A stretch of 64,000 nucleotides of DNA from positions 1,130,501-1,194,500 of the forward strand of contig WPIO01000025.1 in the NCBI GenBank assembly GCA_009760855.2, read 5' to 3'. The position numbers and the translations under genes are program-made. This DNA is from Cristatella mucedo (Eukaryota > Bryozoa > Phylactolaemata > Cristatellidae). Below the pieces are notes generated by a model, which saw nothing but the letters and a program-made list of their open reading frames with translations, was not told the origin of the DNA and made no database searches. Numbering within the stretch: the stretch's first letter is position 1; the number at the start of each line of letters is the position of its first letter. Positions 17,101-27,048 of the stretch are shown here, piece after piece.

Positions 17101-20100
17101 GCGGCGCACAGCTCTCTGCAGAAGTGCTGATCGGCCAGTCGCCAGACTCCTAGGCAGAAGAACGAACACTCGTTGGCTTCGTGGGTGCGCCGGTGCACTG
17201 ATCTCAACTGTGCATGCATGCAGGCATGCACAGTGCGCATGCGCGCACGAGCGCATACACACATATGCAAGAACGGCAACTGCTGGACGTGTTCAGCTGG
17301 TTTCATTTTATGGGACTACTTCTCAGCCCTGCCATTCCTGTTTGCGCTCTCTCGTTCACGTTGGTAACACTTGCGTTTGTCTAGAAGCCAAAAGGCAGCG
17401 CAGCCCTGCAGGCTGTTGTGGCAGCGACACATGGTCACGCCTGCTATGGACAGCTGAGCTTGAGGATGTCGGCGAAGGCACGCACGAGGAGGCATCGGCT
17501 GCGGCAATGGGCCGGCCAAGAGCTGCGCACAGCGCCACGCCGGCTTACAGTGCTGGGCCAAACAAGCAAGAGCTTGACCCTTAGCTCTGCAGCAAAGTGC
17601 TCGCCTTTCACGTCGTGCGTTCGAGTGCTGCTGGCAGGCAATGGGTGCATTGCCCGCTGCTGCAGCATGGATGAGACGCTCGGAAGCTCTTCTGTTGCTA
17701 CACGACAGCAAAGGCTGTTGAAGCAGATTCTCTTTACCTCGGTGATGTAGCGCCAGCTGCCCCGGTCGCCAGCGGTGGCAGCAGCAGCAGCAAGAGCCGG
17801 CTGGCACACATACGGCACGATAGAGCTGCTGGTCAATCGTCGACACGAGCGAGCAGACAAAAGTGAGCACGTGGCACAAGCGAGCAAGCAGCTACCGCTG
17901 CCGCAGCACAAGTCCGTGAGTGATGGCGGCACGAACCTATGCAGTTGGAAGGGGACAGCTGGCGCTCCAGGGCAAGGCAGCACGCATCCCGTATGACGGG
18001 CAGCTGGAGGACGTCGGCAGCGTGAAGGCAGGCCTTGGCTTGCTCCACGGTCAGCGATACGTCGCCTCAACAGAAAACGAGCAAAAAGCAAGAGCGGTCT
18101 GCTATCAAATGACTTTCCAGCACGGGCAGCGGTGCTGCAGCTCACACGATAGAGCCGATTCAGACGATAGCCGGCCCTCCCTCCTCACCAGCTTGTACCG
18201 AAAGCGCCACCCGATGGCGGCGAGCAGGCCTTGCAGCCTAAGGCCAGCTAAAGTCTTACGGGTGGTAGCAATCGGAAAGATGCACTAGCCAGAGGGCGGC
18301 TAGCAGTGGCCCCAAATGATGGGCAGACTGCATGCAAATGCCCAGCCACCGATGCATGCCGTTAGAAATTGAGCAGAACTCTTACTCTAAGGCACAAGGC
18401 CCTCCATGGCTTGGTGCCTTCAGACCTAGCTGAACTGCTGCACCAATTTTAGCCTACTCGTGCCCTCTCTCAGGTAAAAACCGTTTGGCAACAGAAGCTT
18501 CTGCTCTGCAGGTTCTAGCCTGTGGAACTCACTTCCACAATTCTTGCAAGGCATCTACCCTCCAGCTGCCGACTAAGGCATATCCTTTCCAAGCCGTCTT
18601 GAGCTGCTACTTCTATGCTACCCACAACCTGCTCTCCTGACTCGGCTATGCTTCTCATTTTCTCATTGTTACGTGAGATGAAGTCTGTTGGCTACCGAAT
18701 CCATACCGATGGCAGCTTAGGCTTCGAGCATTAGTATATTGGAGAGGTCGCAGGTCGGTTGCTGCTCAGCCGTATTGAGAAATAAGGTCCAACATTAAAC
18801 CGACCAGCACCTAGTCGCATCGGTTACCAAGCCAAGGGCACACCAAGTCAGGCTGGGGAGGGAAAGGCAGCAGCCTGACTGGGACCGACCCGGATGGGAG
18901 GCACAGCAGCAGCCCGGAAGCACCTAGTGGGGCAGCAGAGAAAGTGTCAGGCCGCCTCCACCCAAGATACCAAGGCATACCATGCTAAAACAACCGCTCA
19001 TGGATATCCAAGGGGTCGAGATATTGAATCGCATTTCATTACCTCCTAGGAGTTCATCCAATGACCTTTGACACAATGGTCTGCCTCAATGACAGACAAG
19101 GTCGTGGATAATCCTATTTGAGAATATTCCGGGTATGCCTACTAAAAAAGAAAGAGCTTGCCTTAAGCTAAGCATTCCGTGGCTGCTGCTGTTGCTATAT
19201 TACACTGGTATCGATGGCACTACTACAGATGCACAAATCAATTGGTGCAGAAGACCTAGGGAGTGGAAGCCTCAACACAACGGCTGCCCCGACTGAGCCA
19301 AACATGAGCCGGTCCGTTCTTCTGCAACATAACACGGCCAATGCTAGCTGAACAGCAGTAAGATAGCCAGTTAAATTGGTTGACGATTCTAGTTTGGTTG
19401 ACGATCCCGCTCGCCGTGAGACCTGACTAACACTTGGCAGCTCAATTGATACAAAAAAGGCAAGCCGACGTCTTTCCCAAGCAGTTCCACTCATGCGACT
19501 TGAATGGTTAAAACGTTTGCACCGCCAGCACATGCAGCAGGAAGACATGCGCATTTCTGGTGAGCATAGAGTTAGTGCTACAAACGCTACTGCCAATACC
19601 GGCTGCTCTAAGTGACACACGGATGCAGGCAGCTAGTCACCTTCCGGAGTCGTCGGGTCCGCTTCGTGGCCACTAGCTTATCACCTCCGTTCACAACCCC
19701 CTCGCGGCTTAAAGGCGAGGCGTGAATTGTCATATTGACATGACAAGCATCGGGGGGGGGGGTATTAGGAACCGGTCGCACCCCTGGGGACACTGCCACT
19801 GCCACGGCGATCGCCCAGCTGTTGCTGCTGCGGCAGAGCTACAGTCAGTGCTGCACTCAAACGCTGCACTCAAATGCTGCGTCACCCACGACAGTCATCA
19901 CCTACCCCCGACTATACCTGTGATAAAACTGCTATCTCTGCCCCTCCGCTCACCCCTCACACACCCACGAGTGGACTGGGTGGCTGCGAACTGCTTTGAC
20001 GACAAATTCGGTAGCAACTAAACACTTTACCCAGCTGCAAAAACTGCTCACTGTATTGATGCAGGTTGCTCGGACAGCACTCGGACGTTAAAGCATGCCG

Positions 20101-20716
20101 TGCTTTAAGGCTACCCTCCGGCCTTACCAGAAACTCTACGAGGCTGACCCAAGACGGAAACGCAGCTTCACGCACTGTCATAGAACATATCCCCATCGTT
20201 GCATGCGATATCAATGCGGAAATTGCAGGCAGCATTCAGAAGACAGTATGGTGGCGTAATTGGAAGTTATGGTCGCCGGTAGACAGGGGTGCATGCAGGG
20301 GCGCTGAAAAAAGGAACAGCATGCTCGCACAGCGAAGTGACCTAGAGTCACGAGCGAGCTGCTACAGCAGCACCTGACGACGTAAAACCAAGCGACACAC
20401 TCTGAGACACATTTTTGATCGGTATACATTAATCAGATTGTTAGCTTGAGGTACCTAACTTACCAGTGTAAATGCATTCCACGATTTTTGCAAAGGCGCT
20501 AGGTTCAATGTCGCGTAGGTACACCGATCTCGCTCGGGATTCCTTAAAACCGCGGGTGAACATTGCCAAGAAATACGGACTGCTGGCGCAGAGTACAGAC
20601 TTGTGCAGTCTGAATGGTACATCATCGACTATTACTTCTACGTCTGTCAAATCACCACTTGTTAACAGGTAGTGAAGCCCTGTGAACAGAGCTTCTCGCT
20701 GTGCAAGTAGCCGCAT
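13671..20716 (-). CDS. BTB-BACK-Kelch (KLHL-family) protein
   Basis: Proteins of this type are usually Cullin-3 substrate adaptors. Predicted exons: 20716-20464, 18065-17933, 17498-17452, 17146-16219, 15062-14854, 14423-14194, 13880-13671; phases are consistent and give 669 residues. The BTB domain spans about 20-115 (GDLTDVEVIVDDVPF, HKSVLCASSPYFLAMF). BACK is about 125-260 (RQLSPSNCIG, RAFADILKLS, LADQHFCRELC). Six kelch blades follow from about 355, each with a di-glycine strand: LYFFGG, HVLVLGG, QVYAIGG, VAYLLGG, YVYAIGG, CIYVFGG. A Ser/Ala/Asp-rich linker of about 80 residues between BACK and kelch is unusually long and may hide an intron. The only in-frame ATG before the BTB is 20716; an upstream exon is possible. 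The exon 2/3 junction needs a poor donor (TTC|GTGCCG at 17932) and leaves an extra SRCLL-like insertion. The better-looking donor at 17936 puts exon 3 out of frame. I cannot assign a specific KLHL number. Confidence 0.85.
14089..14162. repeat. (CT)n microsatellite in KLHL intron
   Basis: Around 35 CT units lie in the 313-bp last intron of the KLHL gene, only about 30 bp from the donor of the sixth exon. On the gene's own strand it is a GA tract. It creates a spurious Arg-Glu open frame. Confidence 0.95.
15770..16150 (+). mobile_element. LINE RT C-terminal fragment in KLHL intron
   Basis: Plus-strand frames read SLGDRTFSSYAPKAWSSL and TTAFKKRLHLHQS. These are the 'FGDRAFS..AP..WN.LP...R...FK..LK.HLF' end of an L2/CR1 ORF2, preceded by a degraded LHWLP region. 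It lies antisense in the intron between exons 4 and 5 of the KLHL gene. Confidence 0.8.
18375..18690 (+). mobile_element. Second LINE family, RT C-terminal fragment
   Basis: Frames resemble KALHGLVPSDLAELLHQF followed by PTRALSQVKTV, the terminal region of a CR1/L2-like ORF2 distinct from the main family here. The 3' part ('tgctacttctatgctacccac') recurs at 28225-28520. It lies in the first intron of the KLHL gene. Confidence 0.55.
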
Positions 20717-21199
20717 CAGGTATGCAGCTGAGAAGGCGGGGCCAGTCCACCGAATCCATTTACAACTCTTTCGTCCTAACGATGTACGGCTAGCTTTTTT
20801 GCGTAGTCTGATCAATTGTCAATGGACGCGCTCTGAATGCTGCGTATCATGGCTCACTGAGCGGCCATTAAGCTATATTTCTAAAGCTTAATTTAAGAGC
20901 TGCGACTCTACTACTAAATTTATGAGATATGGAGGGTTATACTGCAGGTAACCCTGAGTAACAGCTGACAAGCATCCTGCAAGACGCGGCCGTGACGTGC
21001 TGCTCAAGGCCGACTAGCGGTAGTGCACGCACGCGGCCGGTCACTTGCTTTTTGCTCCTTAGCGATTGCTTCGGTGAACACGCACAGATGCTCGATCTGG
21101 GGGTGATGTCACAGCGAAAAGCCTCACGAAGCACCCGATGGCATTTGCAGATGACAGTGCTACGGAAACGTCCAGAAACTCGATCGCTTTCACTTAGCA

Positions 21200-21375
21200 G
21201 CTAATGTAAAGCGCCTAGGAAGAGATTGAGTTCTCTGAGGGCGCTTTATCAAGTGCATTATTATTATTATTATTATTACTGTTAGGCACCCTGTATACAC
21301 CTACCCGATTAAGTGCGTAGAAAGAGATTTAGTTCTCTTATGGTAGGCTATACATATCCTAATATTATTATCATT
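21200..21375 (+). mobile_element. Two tandem LINE 3' tails
   Basis: The first tail (about 21208-21279) has the full stem-loop: AAAGCGCCTAG, an AGAGA/TCTCT inner stem and GGGCGCTTTATCAAGTGC, followed by seven ATT-type units. The second (about 21310-21372) is diverged. These are extreme 5'-truncated insertions. Confidence 0.8.
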
Positions 21376-21982
21376 AACAGTGCAGCTGATCAGATGCAAC
21401 CTCGTTTAATAAGCCTCACTGCAACCCGGCTTGTTCAGTAGACCTGCTCGCTGGTACGCTTGAAGCTGCACAGTACAGTCGAACATTCAACACACAGCTT
21501 TTCTTGCTCACGGGGGAGGGCTACGAAGGAAAGTTATGAACGTACGTCAGCACTGAATTTCATAACTAATTCACTAGCTGTACCGACTCTTTCGATTTCT
21601 ACTACCGCACAAAACCTCATGATTATCCCCGCTTACAGCAGCTAACCACAGACTTCGAAAAGTATGTATCCTATGACTTTGGCCGCCATTCGCCAAAACC
21701 CTCACCGGGATTTGCCCAACGTCGTCGAAGGAAGCAGGGATCGGAATTGAAACGCCGTTAGTAGACAATGCGATACGCGTGGCTTATACTCTTGCTCACG
21801 AGACCTCTTTGCCAGCGCTCGCCTAAGCTGTCACACAGACAAGAGAGTGCGTCTCGGCAGCCAGCGTTATAATCTTCGAGCTGGTTCCGCAAGCAATCGG
21901 CTTGAATCTCGTCGAAGCTATTTGCTGAATTCAAGGCGCGTCCTGCACGGCCCGGTGCGTTGACTCTGCCAAGGATTCAACT

Positions 21983-22424
21983 CTTTGAAACTACGGCACG
22001 GCCGGTTGGTTCCTAAGCATCAGGCTAGCAGCATGTTTTTAAACAGGCAACACTGTAGCCGGCATGGGAGAAATGTTTAAAGCTATTTTGTATCCTGTGC
22101 ATTTATAGAGTCACTGAAGCATTTCTTATACTAGCTGATTTAACAGCCACATTTGTATAGCAGAAGAAGAGCCTTAACGGCTATTGCTACCTCTTGCATT
22201 ACTGTCCGGTGCGTTGACTCCACCAAAGATTTAAGGCTCTTCTGCCGCTGTACAAATGAGGTTGTTAAATCAGCTAATAAAAGAAATGCTCCACTGACTC
22301 TATAAATACACAGGATACAAAGTAGATTTAAAATTTCTCCTATGCCGGCTACAGTGTTGCCTGTTTAAAAATATGCTGCTAGCCTGATGTTTAGGAACCA
22401 ACCGGCCGTGCCGTAGTTTCAGAG
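21983..22424. repeat. Long inverted repeat built on SINE-A tails
   Basis: The arms 21983-22176 and 22232-22424 (about 194 bp each) are near-perfect reverse complements, with roughly one mismatch every 12-15 bases by eye. The spacer is 55 bp. Each arm combines a SINE-A tail (AGCTGATTTAACA...) with about 140 bp of unrelated sequence (CTACGGCACGGCCGGTTGG...). A short GGTGCGTTGACTC motif precedes the left arm and recurs in the spacer. It could be a foldback element or a head-to-head insertion. Confidence 0.85.
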
Positions 22425-23524
22425 AGTTAACGGCTATCACCACTGCTTGCAGTGGGCAATACAGGATCGCCAACTGTTTCGAGGGGATATTAGATAATGG
22501 CCCTACAACTAACTGGTTGTTCGGTACAAATTCCTGTAAACTTCGTTAAAGTGAGCCGTCACGTAATATTTTCCCTTGTCCATCTCAAATTTTCGGCACC
22601 GCGTTAGTCTCTTTTTTGTTTATCTCGGCTGAATTTAGCCCAGGAAGAAGGTGCTGGCACTCGGACTTAGGCACATTGAGTTACAGGGTTTGAGAATCAG
22701 CCTTGACGCTTGCAAACCGCTAAACGGACTGTCGCTGTGCTTTGCGAATGTGAGAGCTCTGCTAATAATCGGTGAATGGATGTGAAATTTGGTGGGTAAG
22801 CTTGTTTTAATTTAAACACCATTCGAGAGTTGTATCTCTGGCTTATCGGACTTAAGAGCATATTGAATTATATACCTTTTGAGTGGCAAACTGTTTTCAG
22901 AGCGGACTTTGTTGTACCTTTTAAAAGTCACGGCTCGGTTAGCAGATCAAATTCGAACATTAAACTCGCATTAGTTTTTTCGCGAGTTTCATTTGCAAGA
23001 TCGCCTATGCTTACATTACGTCAACACATCGACCGACGTAGCATGACCAGAGATCAAGCACAATCATACCACCGAAACACTGTTCGTCGTTACTTATGCG
23101 ATGTTCATTATAGATATTTCAATTCATTTTGCATCTTCAGTGACACAAAAATGAAATAAAATCACAATATATAGGGTGAGATGATTCCTGGTTTCAGGTC
23201 CCTTGGCCTCTACAGCATTTCTTTATCGCAGTCAAGGCTTCAGGCGTGAGCTCGTATGACTTGGTAAACACAAAAACGGAAAACGGGTCAAGCTTACGAA
23301 ATGTACTCGACTCCAATTCTGAGGGTTTGTGCGAGTACCTGTAGAGGGTATGGTAGCCTGATGAGTGGAAAAGCAGTAGTCACACCAAAACACACAGGCA
23401 GCTAAGGTCAAGCTGACATGCATTTGTTAGCAACTTCGTCATGTAAACGGACTAGAACGCTGATCAGGACCACAACGTTATCTGCATGCAGTGAGAGAGG
23501 TCAGCTGACACTCACCAAAACATA

Positions 23525-23625
23525 AATAAATGATTCACAGGTATAGCGCTTAAGTGAACATAATCTCTATCCAGGCACTTCATAAAGACGACAGCGCTTG
23601 AGCCCACGACCTCGGTCGGGTAGGC
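23525..23625 (-). mobile_element. SINE-B copy (diverged)
   Basis: On the minus strand it has the tRNA-like B-box area ('gaggtcgtgggctcaagcgc') then the tail stem region 'aagtgcctggatagagatta'. It is degraded at both ends. Confidence 0.6.
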
Positions 23626-24875
23626 AAAGGGGAAACAAGCAGTAGTGTATTTGTAGGATCGGCCACAAGCACCTTAGAAAAACAGCCTGGCAATGTGCAC
23701 CAACCCACCAATACGTAAGTAGCTCTTCGATGCAAGGAGCATATCTATGTGGAGCAACAAAAAGAATCGCCGGCAAAGAAACCCTTCACAGTATTGCTAA
23801 GAGAAATGTTGCCCTGTCGGTCGAGCACTGCAAGCCAGCTTGACAGTCGTACGGAACTTCGTTAGGTGCATTGTCGCAATTGGTAATTTTTGTGACGAAT
23901 CTTACTGGGTTTCACTAAATTAAGAGCAGCACATTAAAGCACGATCCCAAACAAGTTGTCATTGCCGATACAAGACAGGCAAATGCAGGGTATTCATCAA
24001 CAGTGTGAAAACTAAATCCCAGGACAGCTCTTCCAAGTTCCCTCTGAACTTCAGGGGCCACATGAGCCGATCCTTGCTGGCAAGTCACTAGCACATGACT
24101 ACGGCTGCAGATACGACAGTAACTTTGGTATACGAAGCGACTGAAAAAGTTGAAAACCTGAGAAAGTTCATTTAAAATTCAAACTTTATTTTTTTGCCGC
24201 AGAATTTTAGTACACTTAAAAAAGGTATATTAGAGATGCACAATGCTCCAATCTTAAATAACTAAAGTATTTAGAGGCTGAAATAAATTAAGTATTGCGA
24301 GTCTGCCAGCAGTACAAAGACAAGTAAATAGTAACTAAAGGCTGTTGCTTAGATGCACGAGGTATCGTTTGCTGGCAAATGCCTAACACATGACAACCGT
24401 ACAAACTTATATAGGGCAAGTAGCCGATCATCAAATGACCGAATTGAACTATTTATAGATAAGGAATTGCTTATTGTTTGTATAGCTTGAAGCAAAAAGT
24501 TTTCCTTGGACAGTGGGATCAGAAAACGCCAGCCGGTCTTTGCTTATGTATCTTCCGGGAATGCAGTGCATCCTACAAAACAAGGCGATCGAGTATCGAC
24601 TGCAGCAACTACGGAGCTCACAGAGACGGCACCAGCTGTCAGCATAGTCGGACTGCTTCTTGCCGTCACTGCCACTAAGGAACCACCCAAACGGTATGAA
24701 TGCAGTCAGGCTCGTTGGGGTGGCATACAGAGCAGGCTGGCATGCTGAAGATGCTGCATACGACTCGTTTCATTAAAACATGACGCCTGGCTCCATTCAA
24801 GGCAGCCATCTCGATCGCACAAGGCAGCACGAGTGCTCATGCTGGCCGCCGAGCGTGCATCTCAACGCTGACCGG

Positions 24876-24982
24876 AACACAGAACTGAATCTCTATCCAG
24901 GTGCTTCACATAGGCCGCAGGGCTCAAGCCCACGACTCGGTCAACAAAGAGAGCAACTTAACCCCTGGGCCAAACCAGGACG
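24876..24982 (-). mobile_element. SINE-B copy (partial)
   Basis: The minus strand reads 'tggtttggcccaggggttaa' (A box), then 'cgtgggcttgagccc' (B box) and 'gtgaagcacctggatagaga', the start of the LINE-like tail. The outer half of the tail is missing. Confidence 0.7.
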
Positions 24983-26170
24983 GCACGGGTCTTGCAAGCA
25001 CCCTATAGCCGAGGCTGTCAAGGCTTCGAGGCTGGCCGATGGTGGAATACGCCGGAGAGAATTTTTTTTGGCAGCTGCTAATCGTATTCAAGACTAGGGA
25101 CAGCAGTAGCACATGTCCAGTCAGCTGCTTCCACAACCTCAGCAGCACTGTGACGTGGCAATGAATAGGCTGATCCATATTACACTCCTGGCAAGAGTGC
25201 AGAAATGCAGCAGACCAAAGTGCGCAGTTACGACAAAAAGAGGGCGTTGCCTAAGAATGGAGAAGAAAAATCATCGGAGAATGGAAAACCAACCTCGACT
25301 TCAAGTACAGGGTCTGTGGTCCATTGACCCATTTCAAGGTAGTGCCACAGTAACTATAATAGCAGCTAATTCCACTTCAGCATGAATTTCTCAACAATTA
25401 ACTTGACGGCTTCAAAGGCATTTAGAAGACGAGTTATTGCCATTTGCAATTGCTTCACAGTTCGTCTATTTCCATCTAAAAGCATATCACTTTGAAATGA
25501 CTTGCATCCAGCGCATTCATTAGTTCACTGAGCAGCAGCAGCCTTTAAACCAAATCAACCAATTTTGCTCATATGCTCGTTAACACGGGTAGTAAATTAA
25601 CGTCTGCAATTTTGCCTAAGTCGCCACGACGATGTCCCGGCTTATTGTCTAGCAGACTGCCAAACCCTATACCAACCTAGCAAATATCCGAGCAAGTTGA
25701 AAGCAAAGCGCCCTCTCCCAATAGCTCACACACACGTTGGCTGGCTAACGAAGAGACTTGAGCTAAGCTTCAATATTTAATATATCGGCATATGTTGACA
25801 ACAGAGTCTAGGCCTTTAAAATATTAATAGCAGACTTCATCAAACAGGAAGTTACCAACTCGAAATACTTAGTTCTTTGCCACATAGTTTGCGAAAAGAG
25901 ATCGTTTGACAAAAGTTACTTTCGCGTGGCATGCACCCCCATTCGAATTTGATTTCGGCATCACCTCAATCTTTAACGGGAGCTTGTTGCTCAAAGTTCA
26001 TAGTCAAAGGCACTGCTACGCCATCGTGCTGAATGCAGCTTTGATTTGAGACAAGAAACTCCTGCATAAAAAAAGCAACGTGAGCAGCAACAAGACTGTG
26101 GATGAGCAGATACAACTGGGCTGTCTATCCATTCATGCATCATATTCTTACATCTTGTTTCTTCTCTTAC

Positions 26171-26226
26171 ACGGCAGTGGGTCGCCATCAGTCGCTGTCC
26201 ATTCACTGGCATCATCAAAAGCGATG
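26171..26226 (-). pseudogene. Possible frameshifted ESCO C-terminal exon
   Basis: After an acceptor-like GGGTAG the minus strand reads IAFDD in one frame, then PVNGQRLMATHC in the next. Together these resemble the conserved ESCO end (IAFSDPTPDGKLFATKYC). A donor-like GTAAGA follows. The two halves need a one-base shift, and the dozen residues expected before IAF are absent. It could be a damaged exon, a sequence error or coincidence. Without it, the ESCO model lacks its final roughly 50 residues. Confidence 0.3.
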
Positions 26227-27048
26227 CTACCCTCTCAACTTCACCCAAAACCATTAGCTGTGTTTTAAGCAAATGCGAGTAGGCCGCCAGCCTGATATAG
26301 AACCTATACTTTGATAGCACGCCACTTTGGCTACCTGCCAAGTCATGGTCCCCCCCCCAACCAGACCGCATATCATCACCAAAGGCGAGTTTATGCTCTC
26401 GACCAGAATGACCAGCCCACGACCAGAATGACCTGCAGCCGTTGGGTGGAGCCAACGCTACCTTAGCTGGATCTAGGCCTCCAGACCTGGCTGAATACAG
26501 CCTCGACTTCTGCAGCTAGTCACTGCCAAGGAGCGTCTGCCAGTAAATTTGATTCTCAGTACAGCCCATTTTGAGAAATATGTTTTCATACTGTGTTGTG
26601 TCTGTAACTCATAAAGACACGAACACGCAAACCACATTAGCCAAACCGGTGGGACGAGAGCCGGAGGAGGTAGGGAGCGAGCGGCAGGAAAGACCAGGAA
26701 AGGAATCGCTCACGACAGGATCCTGGGAAGTCCTGCTAGAGTGCCAGTGAGAAAAGAGTACACCGTCAGGCCTAGCGTGCTACAGGTGCTCGGCTCGAGT
26801 CTGTACATTTCAGGCCACGGTTCCCTGTCGACTTCAACTTGTCAAGTCTGGGCTCATGCCACCCATTTCTTTAACAACCTCAGCACCACGGCCTCGACCT
26901 GCACTGCACGGCACGGCGCACATGGCCCCAATTCTGGCTTCAAGGATTAGCACAGGGGAACTCATTTCGGCTGGGCGGTGCGCACGCACGAGTCCGGAAG
27001 CAGGGGGCCTCGGGACAACGGCGCTGTTCGCGCAGACGGCTCACTTAC

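Larger units (their letters stand above)
20717..27048. other. Mostly intergenic; repeats and structured DNA
   Basis: This interval separates the first recognised KLHL exon from the last confident ESCO exon. It contains two LINE tails (21200-21375), a long inverted repeat (21983-22424) and two reverse SINE-B copies (23525-23625, 24876-24982). The unresolved 3' end of the ESCO gene may lie around 26.2 kb. The open frame at about 22830-23159 plus is unrecognised and has no ATG at its start. No other gene signal is visible. Confidence 0.55.

Noticed and set aside
16259-17153. Plus-strand open frames of 70-150 codons opposite the KLHL exon 4
   Set aside because: They are antisense shadows of a GC-rich coding exon; they share no similarity to any known family and have no splice context.
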